Source: an uncultured Rickettsiales bacterium
Lineage (GTDB): Bacteria > Pseudomonadota > Alphaproteobacteria > Rickettsiales > UBA998
Length of the DNA: 20,348 nt
Direction of reading: 5' to 3'
Assembly (NCBI GenBank): GCA_937982385.1
Contig: CALJMC010000139.1
Span: 1-20,348 of the forward strand
Positions 8,501 through 15,046 of this stretch are shown here, in pieces (the stretch's first letter is position 1; the number at the start of each line of letters is the position of its first letter). The notes under the pieces are model-generated. The model did no database searches, was not told the origin of the DNA, and worked only from the letters and a program-made list of their open reading frames with translations. Position numbers and translations under genes: made by a program.

Positions 8501-10093
8501 AATGCAAAAGAGCAGCTCTCATACGTTGCGAGCGGGAAATTGAGAAACTTCTCGCTTGATATGGCCTTAAGTTTAAAGTCTATAGAATCAGAAGATGCTT
8601 TGCGCGAATTAAAAGTTGCTTACGATAATGATAAGACTGAAGCGATATATTCGATTCTGGCCCATATTGCATACTCTCCATTGAAATTAAATACTCTATT
8701 AGAGGATGAAATTGGCAAACATATTTTTTCTAAGGATTCTTTAATCCGTACATTCGTTTTTGCAATTATTGTGAAGTCAAAATCCGAAAAACTTCTTAAA
8801 ATTCATGCTGATAGTGATTGGAATTATTTGTCACTTGATGATGACAAAACTTTCGAGGCAACTTACGGCTCGGAAGCACTTGTTATTGCTGCTTCAAAAA
8901 AACTGATCTCATTTGAGGCGGGGATGGCGCGTATTTCTCCTCGTGCTTGGTATTTTGCTGCGTCTGCTTCATCAGGTTTAAATATCAATGAGTTTTTAGC
9001 TGAAGCCTTTAATGACGAAATTAATAAAACACTAGAAGGGGTGCATACTATTGATGAACCAATAATTGATATTGAATTAACGCAATGTAGAGAAAATAAT
9101 CAATGGGTAACCTCAGTTGATAGTGTGAATCAAGATAATGAGTCTTCATTAGATGCTTTCCCTCAGCGGGAAACTGATGACGAGTTCCATGAGCGTCAAA
9201 AAAATATGTCTGATACTTTAAAAGAGCTTAGAAAGAGTTTAACAAAAAAAGATATAAACATTTTGTTAGACCATATTGACTTAGAAATTTTTAATGAGAT
9301 TTTGAAGAGCAAACCTCAATTCTCAGAAGAATGGGCTATGGCCTTTCTTTCTACCGAAGCAAGTAATATTATACGCTGGCTCTATAATATTGCGCTTGCG
9401 ACAGCAAGGTTTTTAATGGAGCATAACCCAAATTTAGGTCTAAAACTTTTTAAAGTCCTTAATAAGTATGATGCTTTTGTTACAATTTCTTTGGGTGATG
9501 GTTTGACTCTTGGACATCAGGCCGCATGGTCCTGTCCTACTTCTGTACATACTAAAGAATTGTGGGGGGAGCGTATTAAGTCCTCAAGAAATGATGCTGA
9601 GCTCTTCCTAGAGGTTCTGGCAGCTGAACGTTATGGGGCTGGCGCGTTTATTAAGGAGTATGTCAGTGAAGCATATAATAGTGGAATTCCGCTGAATATT
9701 AGATATGCAATTACAATAGCCAGTTTTTCCAAGCAATATGATTACATGAACACTTTTCTCGTGGATTACGAACATTCAATAAGCTCGGTTGGTAATACAA
9801 AGAGAAAAACTATTGAAGCTTACAAAAGAGCAAGCTGGTCAGAGCACTGGCTTCAGGACATGTGTAGTGCTAAAACTTCAGAAGAATTCTGGCTGGCCGC
9901 GCAGGTTATGTTAAAAATTGTGGATGCTAGAACCATGTCTGGCGATTTATCCTCATATTTTAATGAAGTTTGGTATTGTTATCTACCCATTGTTTTGAAA
10001 GAAAGGCAAAGGAGAATCGAGAAGTGGCAGAATAAAAGGAAAGATAAACTTCTTGGTGCTGATGTTCCTAATGCAATCTTCTTACCAAGCTAG
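5567..10093 (+). CDS. PD-(D/E)xK nuclease domain fused to STAND NTPase, putative antiphage protein
   Basis: The 1508-residue frame starts with TTG; GGAG at 5557-5560 lies six bases before it and supports this start. The N-terminus looks like a PD-(D/E)xK restriction-type nuclease: GFEGLLA with E24, then FGVDG with D51, then FEAKRY with E64 and K66, and a later GIATLILDW strand. Next comes a P-loop NTPase with Walker A GTEGTGKS (256-263), Walker B-like ILDGINQR around D339, and VVTARPQ near 368-374. Unlike canonical NACHT proteins, the Walker B second acid is replaced (Q343). The remaining 1100 residues are helical, with a charged coiled-coil-like segment at about 686-717 and a DPCDP motif at 849-853. 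The architecture resembles Mrr- or Cap4-headed Avs proteins, but I cannot place it in a named type. It probably cleaves DNA after sensing an infection signal; this is inference. Confidence 0.8.
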   Translation: MSDKLDILRTSLLALKPSGPDGFEGLLALALTNNTDINFRLASSGLQFGVDGASSDSDDAVYFEAKRYDGKIPRETVLAKIADLGRIKKAPDVLWVLGATTEVSSQIASDVEVDGHKHGIATLILDWTLNSLPKLAVLIASLGDEAAEWIDSKSTKTINLSKLKIAIEEIKSSDVFESCHSKILSELSANSIATSNSVANNRQWMKEVFSNKQEARNHFGQPIDILNESKFVLERESLADQLKGALVTDKIIFLLGTEGTGKSWVAADLACNHDGLVLFVSAERFGNTEARNVEKLIIEELIVQTFGEVDDDNVKKRWKKRVDGWRNMPPSKAVTFILDGINQRPDIKWDRILVALYTWLSKRSGRLVVTARPQYFKKRIKLGIIDSKEILVTDWSSVERDKILDKNDIDKHWMDELTLNSLLNPRLLDIALTTLPKSDVSAWKGLTINRLLFEYIRLSQCNNYEDDSPEEIARRLSDHAKQILQNTNLSDDSLKLNFEEDTRAVAETRFFKTLPGPNNKYELIDNGLNLALGFAVVDRVWEAVDNNEDIADYLSKLMEPILVLDKTADILLAALTVCALDEERFHTTILTALLEVFADLQNLPEDFYDEFFQILLQQPTSTLIAVEASLLEWHKPINHDWLLKVAFDFKDDPKAWKVLSSKISGWLGKVCISADDQLRAFYGNRTNERLEKVDNRQKEIDEKIAKLTTIEQKIYNEMTLVEGNSDSLLSAALCLLSHKPLAHHANDFFKLAIGLNLNSATHQTNKNFGDLLQYNFLDWSETAAELSNLCESLKKNEVSATGQRVLIRLLLATGFEECAEEAQKNIDELSSGKDRSGGWRRVQNYCSVDPCDPLTEMPDDFEKTIANYEAINAESISIDRSLTPEGWFRRDALTSMVRFKPNVVIAKNLEILEEFKTREKYSLYQLALCEYGLIPLVNRGLAIEIFARLKDTDITQGINENDQEIFMMYMHHYVYEHLNAKEQLSYVASGKLRNFSLDMALSLKSIESEDALRELKVAYDNDKTEAIYSILAHIAYSPLKLNTLLEDEIGKHIFSKDSLIRTFVFAIIVKSKSEKLLKIHADSDWNYLSLDDDKTFEATYGSEALVIAASKKLISFEAGMARISPRAWYFAASASSGLNINEFLAEAFNDEINKTLEGVHTIDEPIIDIELTQCRENNQWVTSVDSVNQDNESSLDAFPQRETDDEFHERQKNMSDTLKELRKSLTKKDINILLDHIDLEIFNEILKSKPQFSEEWAMAFLSTEASNIIRWLYNIALATARFLMEHNPNLGLKLFKVLNKYDAFVTISLGDGLTLGHQAAWSCPTSVHTKELWGERIKSSRNDAELFLEVLAAERYGAGAFIKEYVSEAYNSGIPLNIRYAITIASFSKQYDYMNTFLVDYEHSISSVGNTKRKTIEAYKRASWSEHWLQDMCSAKTSEEFWLAAQVMLKIVDARTMSGDLSSYFNEVWYCYLPIVLKERQRRIEKWQNKRKDKLLGADVPNAIFLPS

Positions 10094-10102
10094 CGTAGAG
10101 TG

Positions 10103-10128
10103 AGCGATCAGTGTTGATAGAGATCGTT
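10103..10128 (+). terminator. weak hairpin after the plus-strand NTPase gene
   Basis: AGCGATC (10103-10109) can pair with GATCGTT (10122-10128), including G-U type pairs, 10 bases after the stop codon. Only TTT follows within the stem end, so it is a poor intrinsic terminator. A second AT-rich inverted repeat (TTTAAT/ATTAAA, 10167-10181) and a run of seven T at about 10189-10195 lie further downstream and could contribute. Confidence 0.25.
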
Positions 10129-10220
10129 TGAGACGAGTTATGTTTTATATGTGCAGTTTCTATCTTTTTAATAATATTAAAGAACATATTTTTTTCATAT
10201 GCTTCCCTAACGCTTCCCCG

Positions 10221-10255
10221 AAAAGGCACCGAGCCAAAGGGGCTGCGATCGGCGC
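10221..10255 (-). terminator. possible terminator of the tRNA-Ala transcript
   Basis: Read on the minus strand, GCGCCGA and TCGGTGC segments with an inner GCC/GGC pairing make an imperfect GC-rich hairpin (10255 to 10226), followed by CTTTT. It lies about 30 bases beyond the tRNA 3' end. The T-tract is short. Confidence 0.4.
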
Positions 10256-10285
10256 GCGCTTAGCAACTGATATAAAAAGTAAATT

Positions 10286-10361
10286 TGGTGGAGCATAACG
10301 GAGTCGAACCGTTGACCTCTTCGCTGCCAGCGAAGCGCTCTACCAGCTGAGCTAATGCCCC
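10286..10361 (-). tRNA. tRNA-Ala(GGC), CCA encoded
   Basis: The minus strand folds into a complete cloverleaf of 76 bases. The acceptor arm is GGGGCAT with ATGCTCC (one G-U pair), the D arm GCTC...GAGC, and the anticodon arm CTTCG-CTGGCAG-CGAAG with anticodon GGC (reads GCC, alanine). The variable loop is AGGTC and the T arm AACGG-TTCGACT-CCGTT. The discriminator base A and CCA are encoded. The 3' end points left, toward the large NTPase genes, which is the orientation in which integrative elements use tRNA genes as attachment sites. Confidence 0.97.
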
Positions 10362-10416
10362 ATCGTGTCAAAGTCAAGCGGGTGACCATGTGCGATTGAG
10401 ATGAGTGTGTTATCTG

Positions 10417-10425
10417 ATTATATCA
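10417..10425 (-). promoter_or_regulatory. extended -10 promoter element upstream of tRNA-Ala
   Basis: On the minus strand the sequence reads TGATATAAT, a perfect TATAAT with the TGn extension. It lies 55 bases upstream of the mature tRNA 5' end, leaving a precursor leader for RNase P. No strong -35 hexamer is seen, which is common for extended -10 promoters. Confidence 0.45.
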
Positions 10426-10546
10426 TGAATGGCAACTAAGAACTATATCTCGGCAGTGTCGGAATATTCCCAAACTATAGCGTCTCAATAACGGAGTATA
10501 TAGAGTAAAGGTGATGGCTACTCAGTATTATTCCTAAATCGAAACA

Positions 10547-10620
10547 AGCCTCAGCGTCTTGCGCTGACAACACATTTTATAGTGGCATCGGAGGCTAAAG
10601 CACGCTATAGGTTGTGTGTT
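10547..10620 (+). other. inverted repeats in the leader of the sulfotransferase-like gene
   Basis: Several complementary segments lie just before the gene. AGCCTC (10547-10552) matches GAGGCT (10591-10596), TCAGCG (10551-10556) matches CGCTGA (10562-10567), AACACA (10569-10574) matches TGTGTT (10615-10620), and TATAG (10578-10582) matches CTATA (10605-10609). Some pairings exclude others, so alternative folds are possible. The ribosome-binding site (AAGGAG, 10631-10636) is outside these stems. This could be a leader RNA or an upstream terminator region; no known riboswitch is recognised. Confidence 0.3.
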
Positions 10621-10643
10621 AGGTAAAGATAAGGAGAGAAATT

Positions 10644-11684
10644 ATGCAGATTATAGTTCTTGGAGCGCACCGTAGTGGTGCATCAGTGGCGACGCGCTTA
10701 ATTAATATGATGGGCGCAGTTTATGAATCTGGCAAGAAACAAGGCACGATGGAAAATCTCCTGCAAGGAACGGTAGGATTTTGGGAGAATGCCGCTGCGA
10801 TTGACGTGAATGATACGATTTTACGTGCATCGGGTGCGTCGTGGAAGTCTCTCTCCGAATGGAAAATGGCCAAGAAGCCTAGCGCAAAGTTGCTGAGTGA
10901 AATTAAAGTTGAAAAAGTGAATGAGCGTATTCAGTCTGTGGTGGATAGCTTTGATAAGAAGCGTTGTTCGGTCTTGAAAGACCCGCGTTTATGCCTAACA
11001 CTTCCGTTTTGGAAAGAGAAGCTGGATAAGCCGATTGCAGTGATCGTCTATCGTCACCCTGCGGAATTGGCAATGTCACTGCAGGCACGTCATGACTTCT
11101 CGCTCGCCCATGGTGTGGCGTTGTGGGAATATTATTATACGGGCGTGCTGAATGTTACCAAGGGCATGCCAACCTTCGCCATTGAGCATGGTGAGTTGGT
11201 GGAGAATCCAATGAAGGTGTTGAAGGGTTTGCATGCTGTGTTGAAGAAGGAAGGCGTGAAAGATCTAAAGATGCCTCCGAAACAGGAAGTAGAAGAGTTT
11301 GTACAAGCGCAATTATGGCGTAGCAAAGCTGATGCTGAAATGCGCAAAGCCTTCACATCGCAACATAATGCTAAATTATTGGCAATGTTGACGGAGAAAA
11401 CTAAAGTTTCTGCGGCGATGTTGCAGCCATCACTCGCGGCGCAAGATGCTATGATTGCCTATAGCGCGATAGAAGATCGTGATGCTCGGATGGTGGATAT
11501 TAACCGTGATATGGCGCTACGTGACCAAGAAAATGGTGCGCTTAAAGGGAAGATCGACCAGATGCAAAGCCAGATGGAGGCGCTTCAAGAGCGCACGGCA
11601 GAGCGCTTTTCTTACGTTGAAGAAGATGAGCCAACAGGCTTGCTTGCACGCATCTTTGGTAAGCGCGAACGCGACGCTGCTTAG
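10644..11684 (+). CDS. sulfotransferase-family protein
   Basis: The 346-residue protein has sulfotransferase hallmarks. These are a 5' phosphosulfate-binding-type loop GAHRSGAS at residues 7-14, KDPR at 112-115 before a TLPFW segment, and YRHP around R137-P139 followed by a typical SLQAR helix. Members transfer sulfate from PAPS to carbohydrates, lipids or proteins; many bacterial ones modify surface glycans. The substrate here cannot be read from the sequence. The last 60 residues form a charged, coiled-coil-like tail (RDQENGALKGKIDQMQSQME) ending in a basic patch, an extension outside the catalytic core. A good AAGGAG lies eight bases before the ATG. The stop codon TAG overlaps the stop of the convergent neighbour. 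The loop has Ala in place of the usual Thr (RSGAS versus RSGTS), so activity should not be taken for granted. Confidence 0.8.
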   Translation: MQIIVLGAHRSGASVATRLINMMGAVYESGKKQGTMENLLQGTVGFWENAAAIDVNDTILRASGASWKSLSEWKMAKKPSAKLLSEIKVEKVNERIQSVVDSFDKKRCSVLKDPRLCLTLPFWKEKLDKPIAVIVYRHPAELAMSLQARHDFSLAHGVALWEYYYTGVLNVTKGMPTFAIEHGELVENPMKVLKGLHAVLKKEGVKDLKMPPKQEVEEFVQAQLWRSKADAEMRKAFTSQHNAKLLAMLTEKTKVSAAMLQPSLAAQDAMIAYSAIEDRDARMVDINRDMALRDQENGALKGKIDQMQSQMEALQERTAERFSYVEEDEPTGLLARIFGKRERDAA

Positions 11685-12718
11685 TGCAATATTCGCTTCT
11701 CGGCAATGCTTGCAAGATGAGTGTTGCGAGGGTTAAGCTTTGCGGCAGCAATTTCTATATGGCTGGTGAGCTGATTTTTCTTGTCTTGATATAAGTCGTC
11801 GTTCGTCAAAATATAAAAGATTTGTTGTTCTGCACCATGTAATAACTTCCTATCGTCTTGTGTCAGGTGACTTGCGTTAGGCGGTGATGATCGGTGTTCC
11901 TGACTGATTTGCTGTGATAGTTCAGGGGCGTTCTCGCAATCGTAATCGAATAATGTGATACGTTCTGGGCGTGTGTAATAGTCGTTTTCTAACATCGAAC
12001 GTGCCATGTTCTGTACTAAGTCCTGCCATTTCATATAAAAGGCACCCACCGACGCTTGCGGATTATTAGTAACTTCGGCAGCATCTAATTCTTCTATCAT
12101 TTTGTGATGAATGTCGTCTAGGTCAACGTGGCCTCTTAGCAGCCATAAAAATGCATTTCCTGCTACTGCCCCGCCATCTTGTGATAAGAGCCGATTCGAT
12201 AAGGGTGTACTGGCGTCTTGCAATAATTGCTTTGTCACTTGATGGTTTTGTTTTGCTTGTATGCCGCCTTCTAACTGAAGTTTAATATCCCGAAGTCCAA
12301 TTTGTCTATCTTCTGGGTTGGTCAGAGTGAAGATTACATTTAGCTCTTTGCCGAGGGTATCTTCAGCCGGGTTATTTGCTATGATTTCTGCTAGGGATGG
12401 GCTTGTTTCACTATAAATCTCTATGAGTGTTTCTGAGGGCGCATGATATGTAGCATGCGTGTGAATGAGTTCTGCGCATTGCTTAATAAATGGGTGCCAT
12501 TTATCCAAAAATGCTTGGGAGTCTTTAGGTGTGTTTCCACTAAAGGCGATAGGCTCAAAATCTGTGTGCATTGCCTTTGCAATATCCTCTATTCCAACCT
12601 TTCCAGAGATAAGCCATGCAAGAACAGAAGTCGCATTGTCAGGAGATAATGCTGCGAGTGTTTCCTCTGCGTTGGGTGTTGAGTCTTTTAATGTGAAAGT
12701 AGGGTTTTTAGATGTCAT
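11681..12718 (-). CDS. unrecognised protein with two diverged copies of one domain
   Basis: I do not recognise this 345-residue protein. It consists of two related halves, about 24-150 and 180-325. W35, G39, F70, K73, W74, P94 and Y102 match W192, G196, F227, K230, W231, P251 and Y259, all at the same offset of 157. A later block, IFTLTN (129-134), matches IFYILTN (300-306). The pattern (ISGKVGIEDIAKAM versus LRGHVDLDDIHHKM) suggests mostly helical domains. No signal peptide, membrane segment or catalytic motif is visible, so it is probably cytoplasmic. It lies 93 bases downstream of the glycerol-1-phosphate dehydrogenase gene on the same strand and may share its transcript. No clear ribosome-binding site precedes the ATG. 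Its stop codon overlaps that of the convergent sulfotransferase gene. Confidence 0.75.
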   Translation of the reverse strand: MTSKNPTFTLKDSTPNAEETLAALSPDNATSVLAWLISGKVGIEDIAKAMHTDFEPIAFSGNTPKDSQAFLDKWHPFIKQCAELIHTHATYHAPSETLIEIYSETSPSLAEIIANNPAEDTLGKELNVIFTLTNPEDRQIGLRDIKLQLEGGIQAKQNHQVTKQLLQDASTPLSNRLLSQDGGAVAGNAFLWLLRGHVDLDDIHHKMIEELDAAEVTNNPQASVGAFYMKWQDLVQNMARSMLENDYYTRPERITLFDYDCENAPELSQQISQEHRSSPPNASHLTQDDRKLLHGAEQQIFYILTNDDLYQDKKNQLTSHIEIAAAKLNPRNTHLASIAEKRILH

Positions 12719-12735
12719 TTATTTACTATTATTTG

Positions 12736-12766
12736 TTATTTATGCTGAGAAAAATAGCATAAATAA
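12736..12766. promoter_or_regulatory. 11-bp perfect inverted repeat between the two minus-strand genes
   Basis: TTATTTATGCT (12736-12746) and AGCATAAATAA (12756-12766) are exact inverted copies around a nine-base loop. The repeat lies 18 bases upstream of the ATG of the duplicated-domain gene. On the minus strand no T-run follows, so it is not a standard terminator. It could be an operator, an RNA-processing hairpin, or a hairpin that sets translation of the downstream gene. Confidence 0.45.
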
Positions 12767-12811
12767 TCAAGGGTGGTATGACAGTTTAGTGACAATTGAG
12801 GCAACACTCAT

Positions 12812-13984
12812 TTACGCAATATCCAATATGGTGAAGCGGTTGCGGGTGAAGGATGCGATCTCGATAGCTGGTAATATCTGTGCATTCCAATTTAAGGACT
12901 CTGGTGTCATGTTCATCTGGGTCTGGCGAAGTGTGTGCTCAAGCGTGTCCAGTGGTAGCATAACGCTGAGGAGCTGGGCGCGTATCTCATGCCAATTGTC
13001 GTTGAAACGTTGTTGAATGCCGGCGGCTGATAGGAGCGCGAGCTTCGTGGCATATTCTTTTTTAAAGACAGCACATTGGGCGTCTGAGAAATGGTCTTGC
13101 ATTAATGTCTCGGGATAAGGCGATGCTGTGAAAGATGGAGGATCTTGTTGTGCTACCCAGTTGTGCTGCCTACGAGCAGCCATCAGCGTGGTCACAGCAA
13201 TTTCTTCGCCGTGATAATGAGGCGAGGGGCTGCCAAGCATCATCTCGATAGTGTGGGCTATCATATGCTCTGCTTGCGATGCGGGGTGGCTGCCACCACT
13301 CATGCGCATACCGTCACCTGAGGCGAGGAGTGTTTTCATCAGCAATGTGACCGCGCGTTCGTCACGGCTAAGCAGCGCTTGGGCGTGCTCAAACAGTTCG
13401 GATTCATAGGGTGCGAGGAGGTCAAAAGGCTCGGGAGAATAGGGGGTGTCGAGCAATAGATGCGACAACAGCCAATCAAACTGGGCGGTGGGGCGGCAGA
13501 GTGAGTCGCCTAACCCACTTTGAATCAGGCGAATAGGAGCCGTCGCTATAACGCTAAGGTCGCACCATATGGCTTTGGGTGCATGGGCCGGAAGGGTCGC
13601 TTTGTGTGTATCTTTAAGAATGGAGGCATTGGCAGAGCTATAACCATTCATTGATGGTGCTGTGGGGAAAACGCCATAGGGTTTGTTGCACAAGAAGGAA
13701 GCATATTTGGTGAGGTCGTTGATGGTGCCGCTGCCGACTGCGATAAGTGCTTGCGCACTCTCAGATGCGGCGATGATAAGCTCGGCATTCTCCTGTGATG
13801 CTTTGGGTGTGTCATTGAGCATAACAGCTGTGGCATGGTCGCCGAGCGCGTGCAGTACATCATTGCCGAGTGCTTGAGCGGTATTGGTGTCCATCACCAC
13901 AGTATAATGACGTGCTGGCAGCTGCTTAGCCACCAGTTTTGCCAAATTTGTGCGCAAGTGCGACTCTAGTACGACATCAACCAT
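12812..13984 (-). CDS. sn-glycerol-1-phosphate dehydrogenase, AraM/EgsA family
   Basis: The family reduces dihydroxyacetone phosphate to sn-glycerol 1-phosphate with NAD(P)H. The 390-residue protein carries the family features in order: the nucleotide-binding GSGTIND (84-90), then FPTAPSMNGYSS (106-117), then a GLGD segment with D160, then GSHPASQAEHMIAH with H240, then PHYHGEE with H258. D160, H240 and H258 are the likely metal ligands, by analogy with iron-containing alcohol dehydrogenase folds. Length fits bacterial AraM proteins. In archaea this enzyme sets the stereochemistry of membrane lipids; the bacterial use is less uniform. The next gene on the strand is the unrecognised two-domain protein. 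There is no clear Shine-Dalgarno at the ATG. G1P dehydrogenase versus another member of the glycerol dehydrogenase-like superfamily is the main uncertainty. Confidence 0.82.
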   Translation of the reverse strand: MVDVVLESHLRTNLAKLVAKQLPARHYTVVMDTNTAQALGNDVLHALGDHATAVMLNDTPKASQENAELIIAASESAQALIAVGSGTINDLTKYASFLCNKPYGVFPTAPSMNGYSSANASILKDTHKATLPAHAPKAIWCDLSVIATAPIRLIQSGLGDSLCRPTAQFDWLLSHLLLDTPYSPEPFDLLAPYESELFEHAQALLSRDERAVTLLMKTLLASGDGMRMSGGSHPASQAEHMIAHTIEMMLGSPSPHYHGEEIAVTTLMAARRQHNWVAQQDPPSFTASPYPETLMQDHFSDAQCAVFKKEYATKLALLSAAGIQQRFNDNWHEIRAQLLSVMLPLDTLEHTLRQTQMNMTPESLNWNAQILPAIEIASFTRNRFTILDIA

Positions 13985-14012
13985 ATTATCGGGCTACTCT
14001 AGCTATAAAGAC

Positions 14013-14041
14013 TTGTCAAACGCTATCGTAGTTGCCATAAA
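14013..14041 (+). promoter_or_regulatory. candidate sigma-70 promoter of the envelope/replication operon
   Basis: TTGTCA (14013-14018, five of six consensus bases) and CATAAA (14036-14041, four of six) are spaced by 17 bases. Transcription would start near 14048, shortly before the AAGGAG at 14060-14065 that serves the first gene. The same -35 region reads TTGACA on the other strand, so it may also serve the divergent dehydrogenase gene, although no good -10 is seen there. Confidence 0.45.
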
Positions 14042-14071
14042 TTGAAGGGAAATTATTCAAAGGAGTAAACT

Positions 14072-15046
14072 ATGATGTTTCGCCGTTTATGTGCTGTGGC
14101 TACAATTATGATGATGGGTGCTGCATGCACACCCGCTCAGGCACAAAAACAGTCGGTTGAGTCATGGGTGGCGGGCTTCAAGCAGAATGCACGTGCACAA
14201 GGCATCTCGCAAAAAACGCTGAATGAGGCATTTGCTGGGTTTCAGCCGATTGCCAAGGTTATCCGCCTAGACCGTCACCAGCCTGATGGTACGACAACAT
14301 TTGATAAATATATGACATCGACCTTGCCGCCATTTCGTGTGAATAAGGGACGGAAGCTCTATAATGAGCATAGAGCATTGTTGAATGATATCTCTGCGAA
14401 ATATGGTGTGCCAGGTCGTTTTATTATTGCGCTATGGGGAAAAGAAACCAGCTATGGTGGCTATACGGGTGGCTATAGTGTGCCGCATGCGTTGGCAACG
14501 CTCGCCTATGATGGGCGTCGCGAGGAGTTGTTTACCACTGAACTTGTGAATGCGCTCAAAATCATTGATGAAGGTCATATCACGTTTAAGGACATGAAGG
14601 GCTCATGGGCGGGCGCGATGGGTCAATCGCAATTTATGCCGACAAGCTTTTTGAAATATGCGGTGGATTATAACGGTGATGGACGCCGCGACATCTGGAA
14701 CACAAAGGCAGACGTGTTTGCATCTATCGCGAATTATCTCTCGCAAGAAGGCTGGGATGATGAATTCACGTGGGGGCGCAAGGTGACGCTTCCTGAAGGT
14801 TTTGATAAAAGCCTCTTTGACCTCAAAACTTTTCGCCCTTTGAGTGAATATAAAAGATTGGGTGTACGCACAGAATGGGGATCTGAGCTGCCTTCTGTCG
14901 ATTTGGAGGCGGCTCTCATTACAGGTGGCAAAGGTCATGGGCCTGCTTATTTGATTTATCCGAATTATAATGTGATATTAAAATGGAACTATTCGCGTTA
15001 TTTCGCGACAGCTGTCGGAACCTTAGCAGATAGGATTGCACGCTAA
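14072..15046 (+). CDS. lytic murein transglycosylase, MltB/SLT_2 family
   Basis: This enzyme cleaves the MurNAc-GlcNAc bond of peptidoglycan without hydrolysis, forming 1,6-anhydro ends, in the periplasm. The 324-residue protein begins with a signal peptide ending near AQAQ; a Cys at residue 19 (GAACTP) could also make it a lipoprotein. The catalytic glutamate is E125 in ALWGKETSYGG. The family motif SWAGAMGQSQFMPTSF follows, with YNGDGRRDIW, as in MltB proteins. There is no C-terminal peptidoglycan-binding domain, so it is the short form. AAGGAG precedes tandem ATG codons at 14072 and 14075; either could be used. Its TAA overlaps the start of rlpA by one base, indicating translational coupling. 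Confidence 0.92.
   Translation: MMFRRLCAVATIMMMGAACTPAQAQKQSVESWVAGFKQNARAQGISQKTLNEAFAGFQPIAKVIRLDRHQPDGTTTFDKYMTSTLPPFRVNKGRKLYNEHRALLNDISAKYGVPGRFIIALWGKETSYGGYTGGYSVPHALATLAYDGRREELFTTELVNALKIIDEGHITFKDMKGSWAGAMGQSQFMPTSFLKYAVDYNGDGRRDIWNTKADVFASIANYLSQEGWDDEFTWGRKVTLPEGFDKSLFDLKTFRPLSEYKRLGVRTEWGSELPSVDLEAALITGGKGHGPAYLIYPNYNVILKWNYSRYFATAVGTLADRIAR

Noticed and set aside
10207..10389. Minus-strand open frame of 60 codons over the tRNA
   Set aside because: Its sequence is a translation of the tRNA-Ala gene and flanks, a common false ORF.
12465..13016. Plus-strand open frame of 183 codons
   Set aside because: It lies antisense to the duplicated-domain gene and the 3' end of the dehydrogenase gene and crosses the intergenic hairpin. 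It has no ribosome-binding site or recognisable domain.
14603..14938. Minus-strand open frame of 111 codons
   Set aside because: Antisense to the catalytic region of the MltB-type gene, with no ribosome-binding site or known domain.
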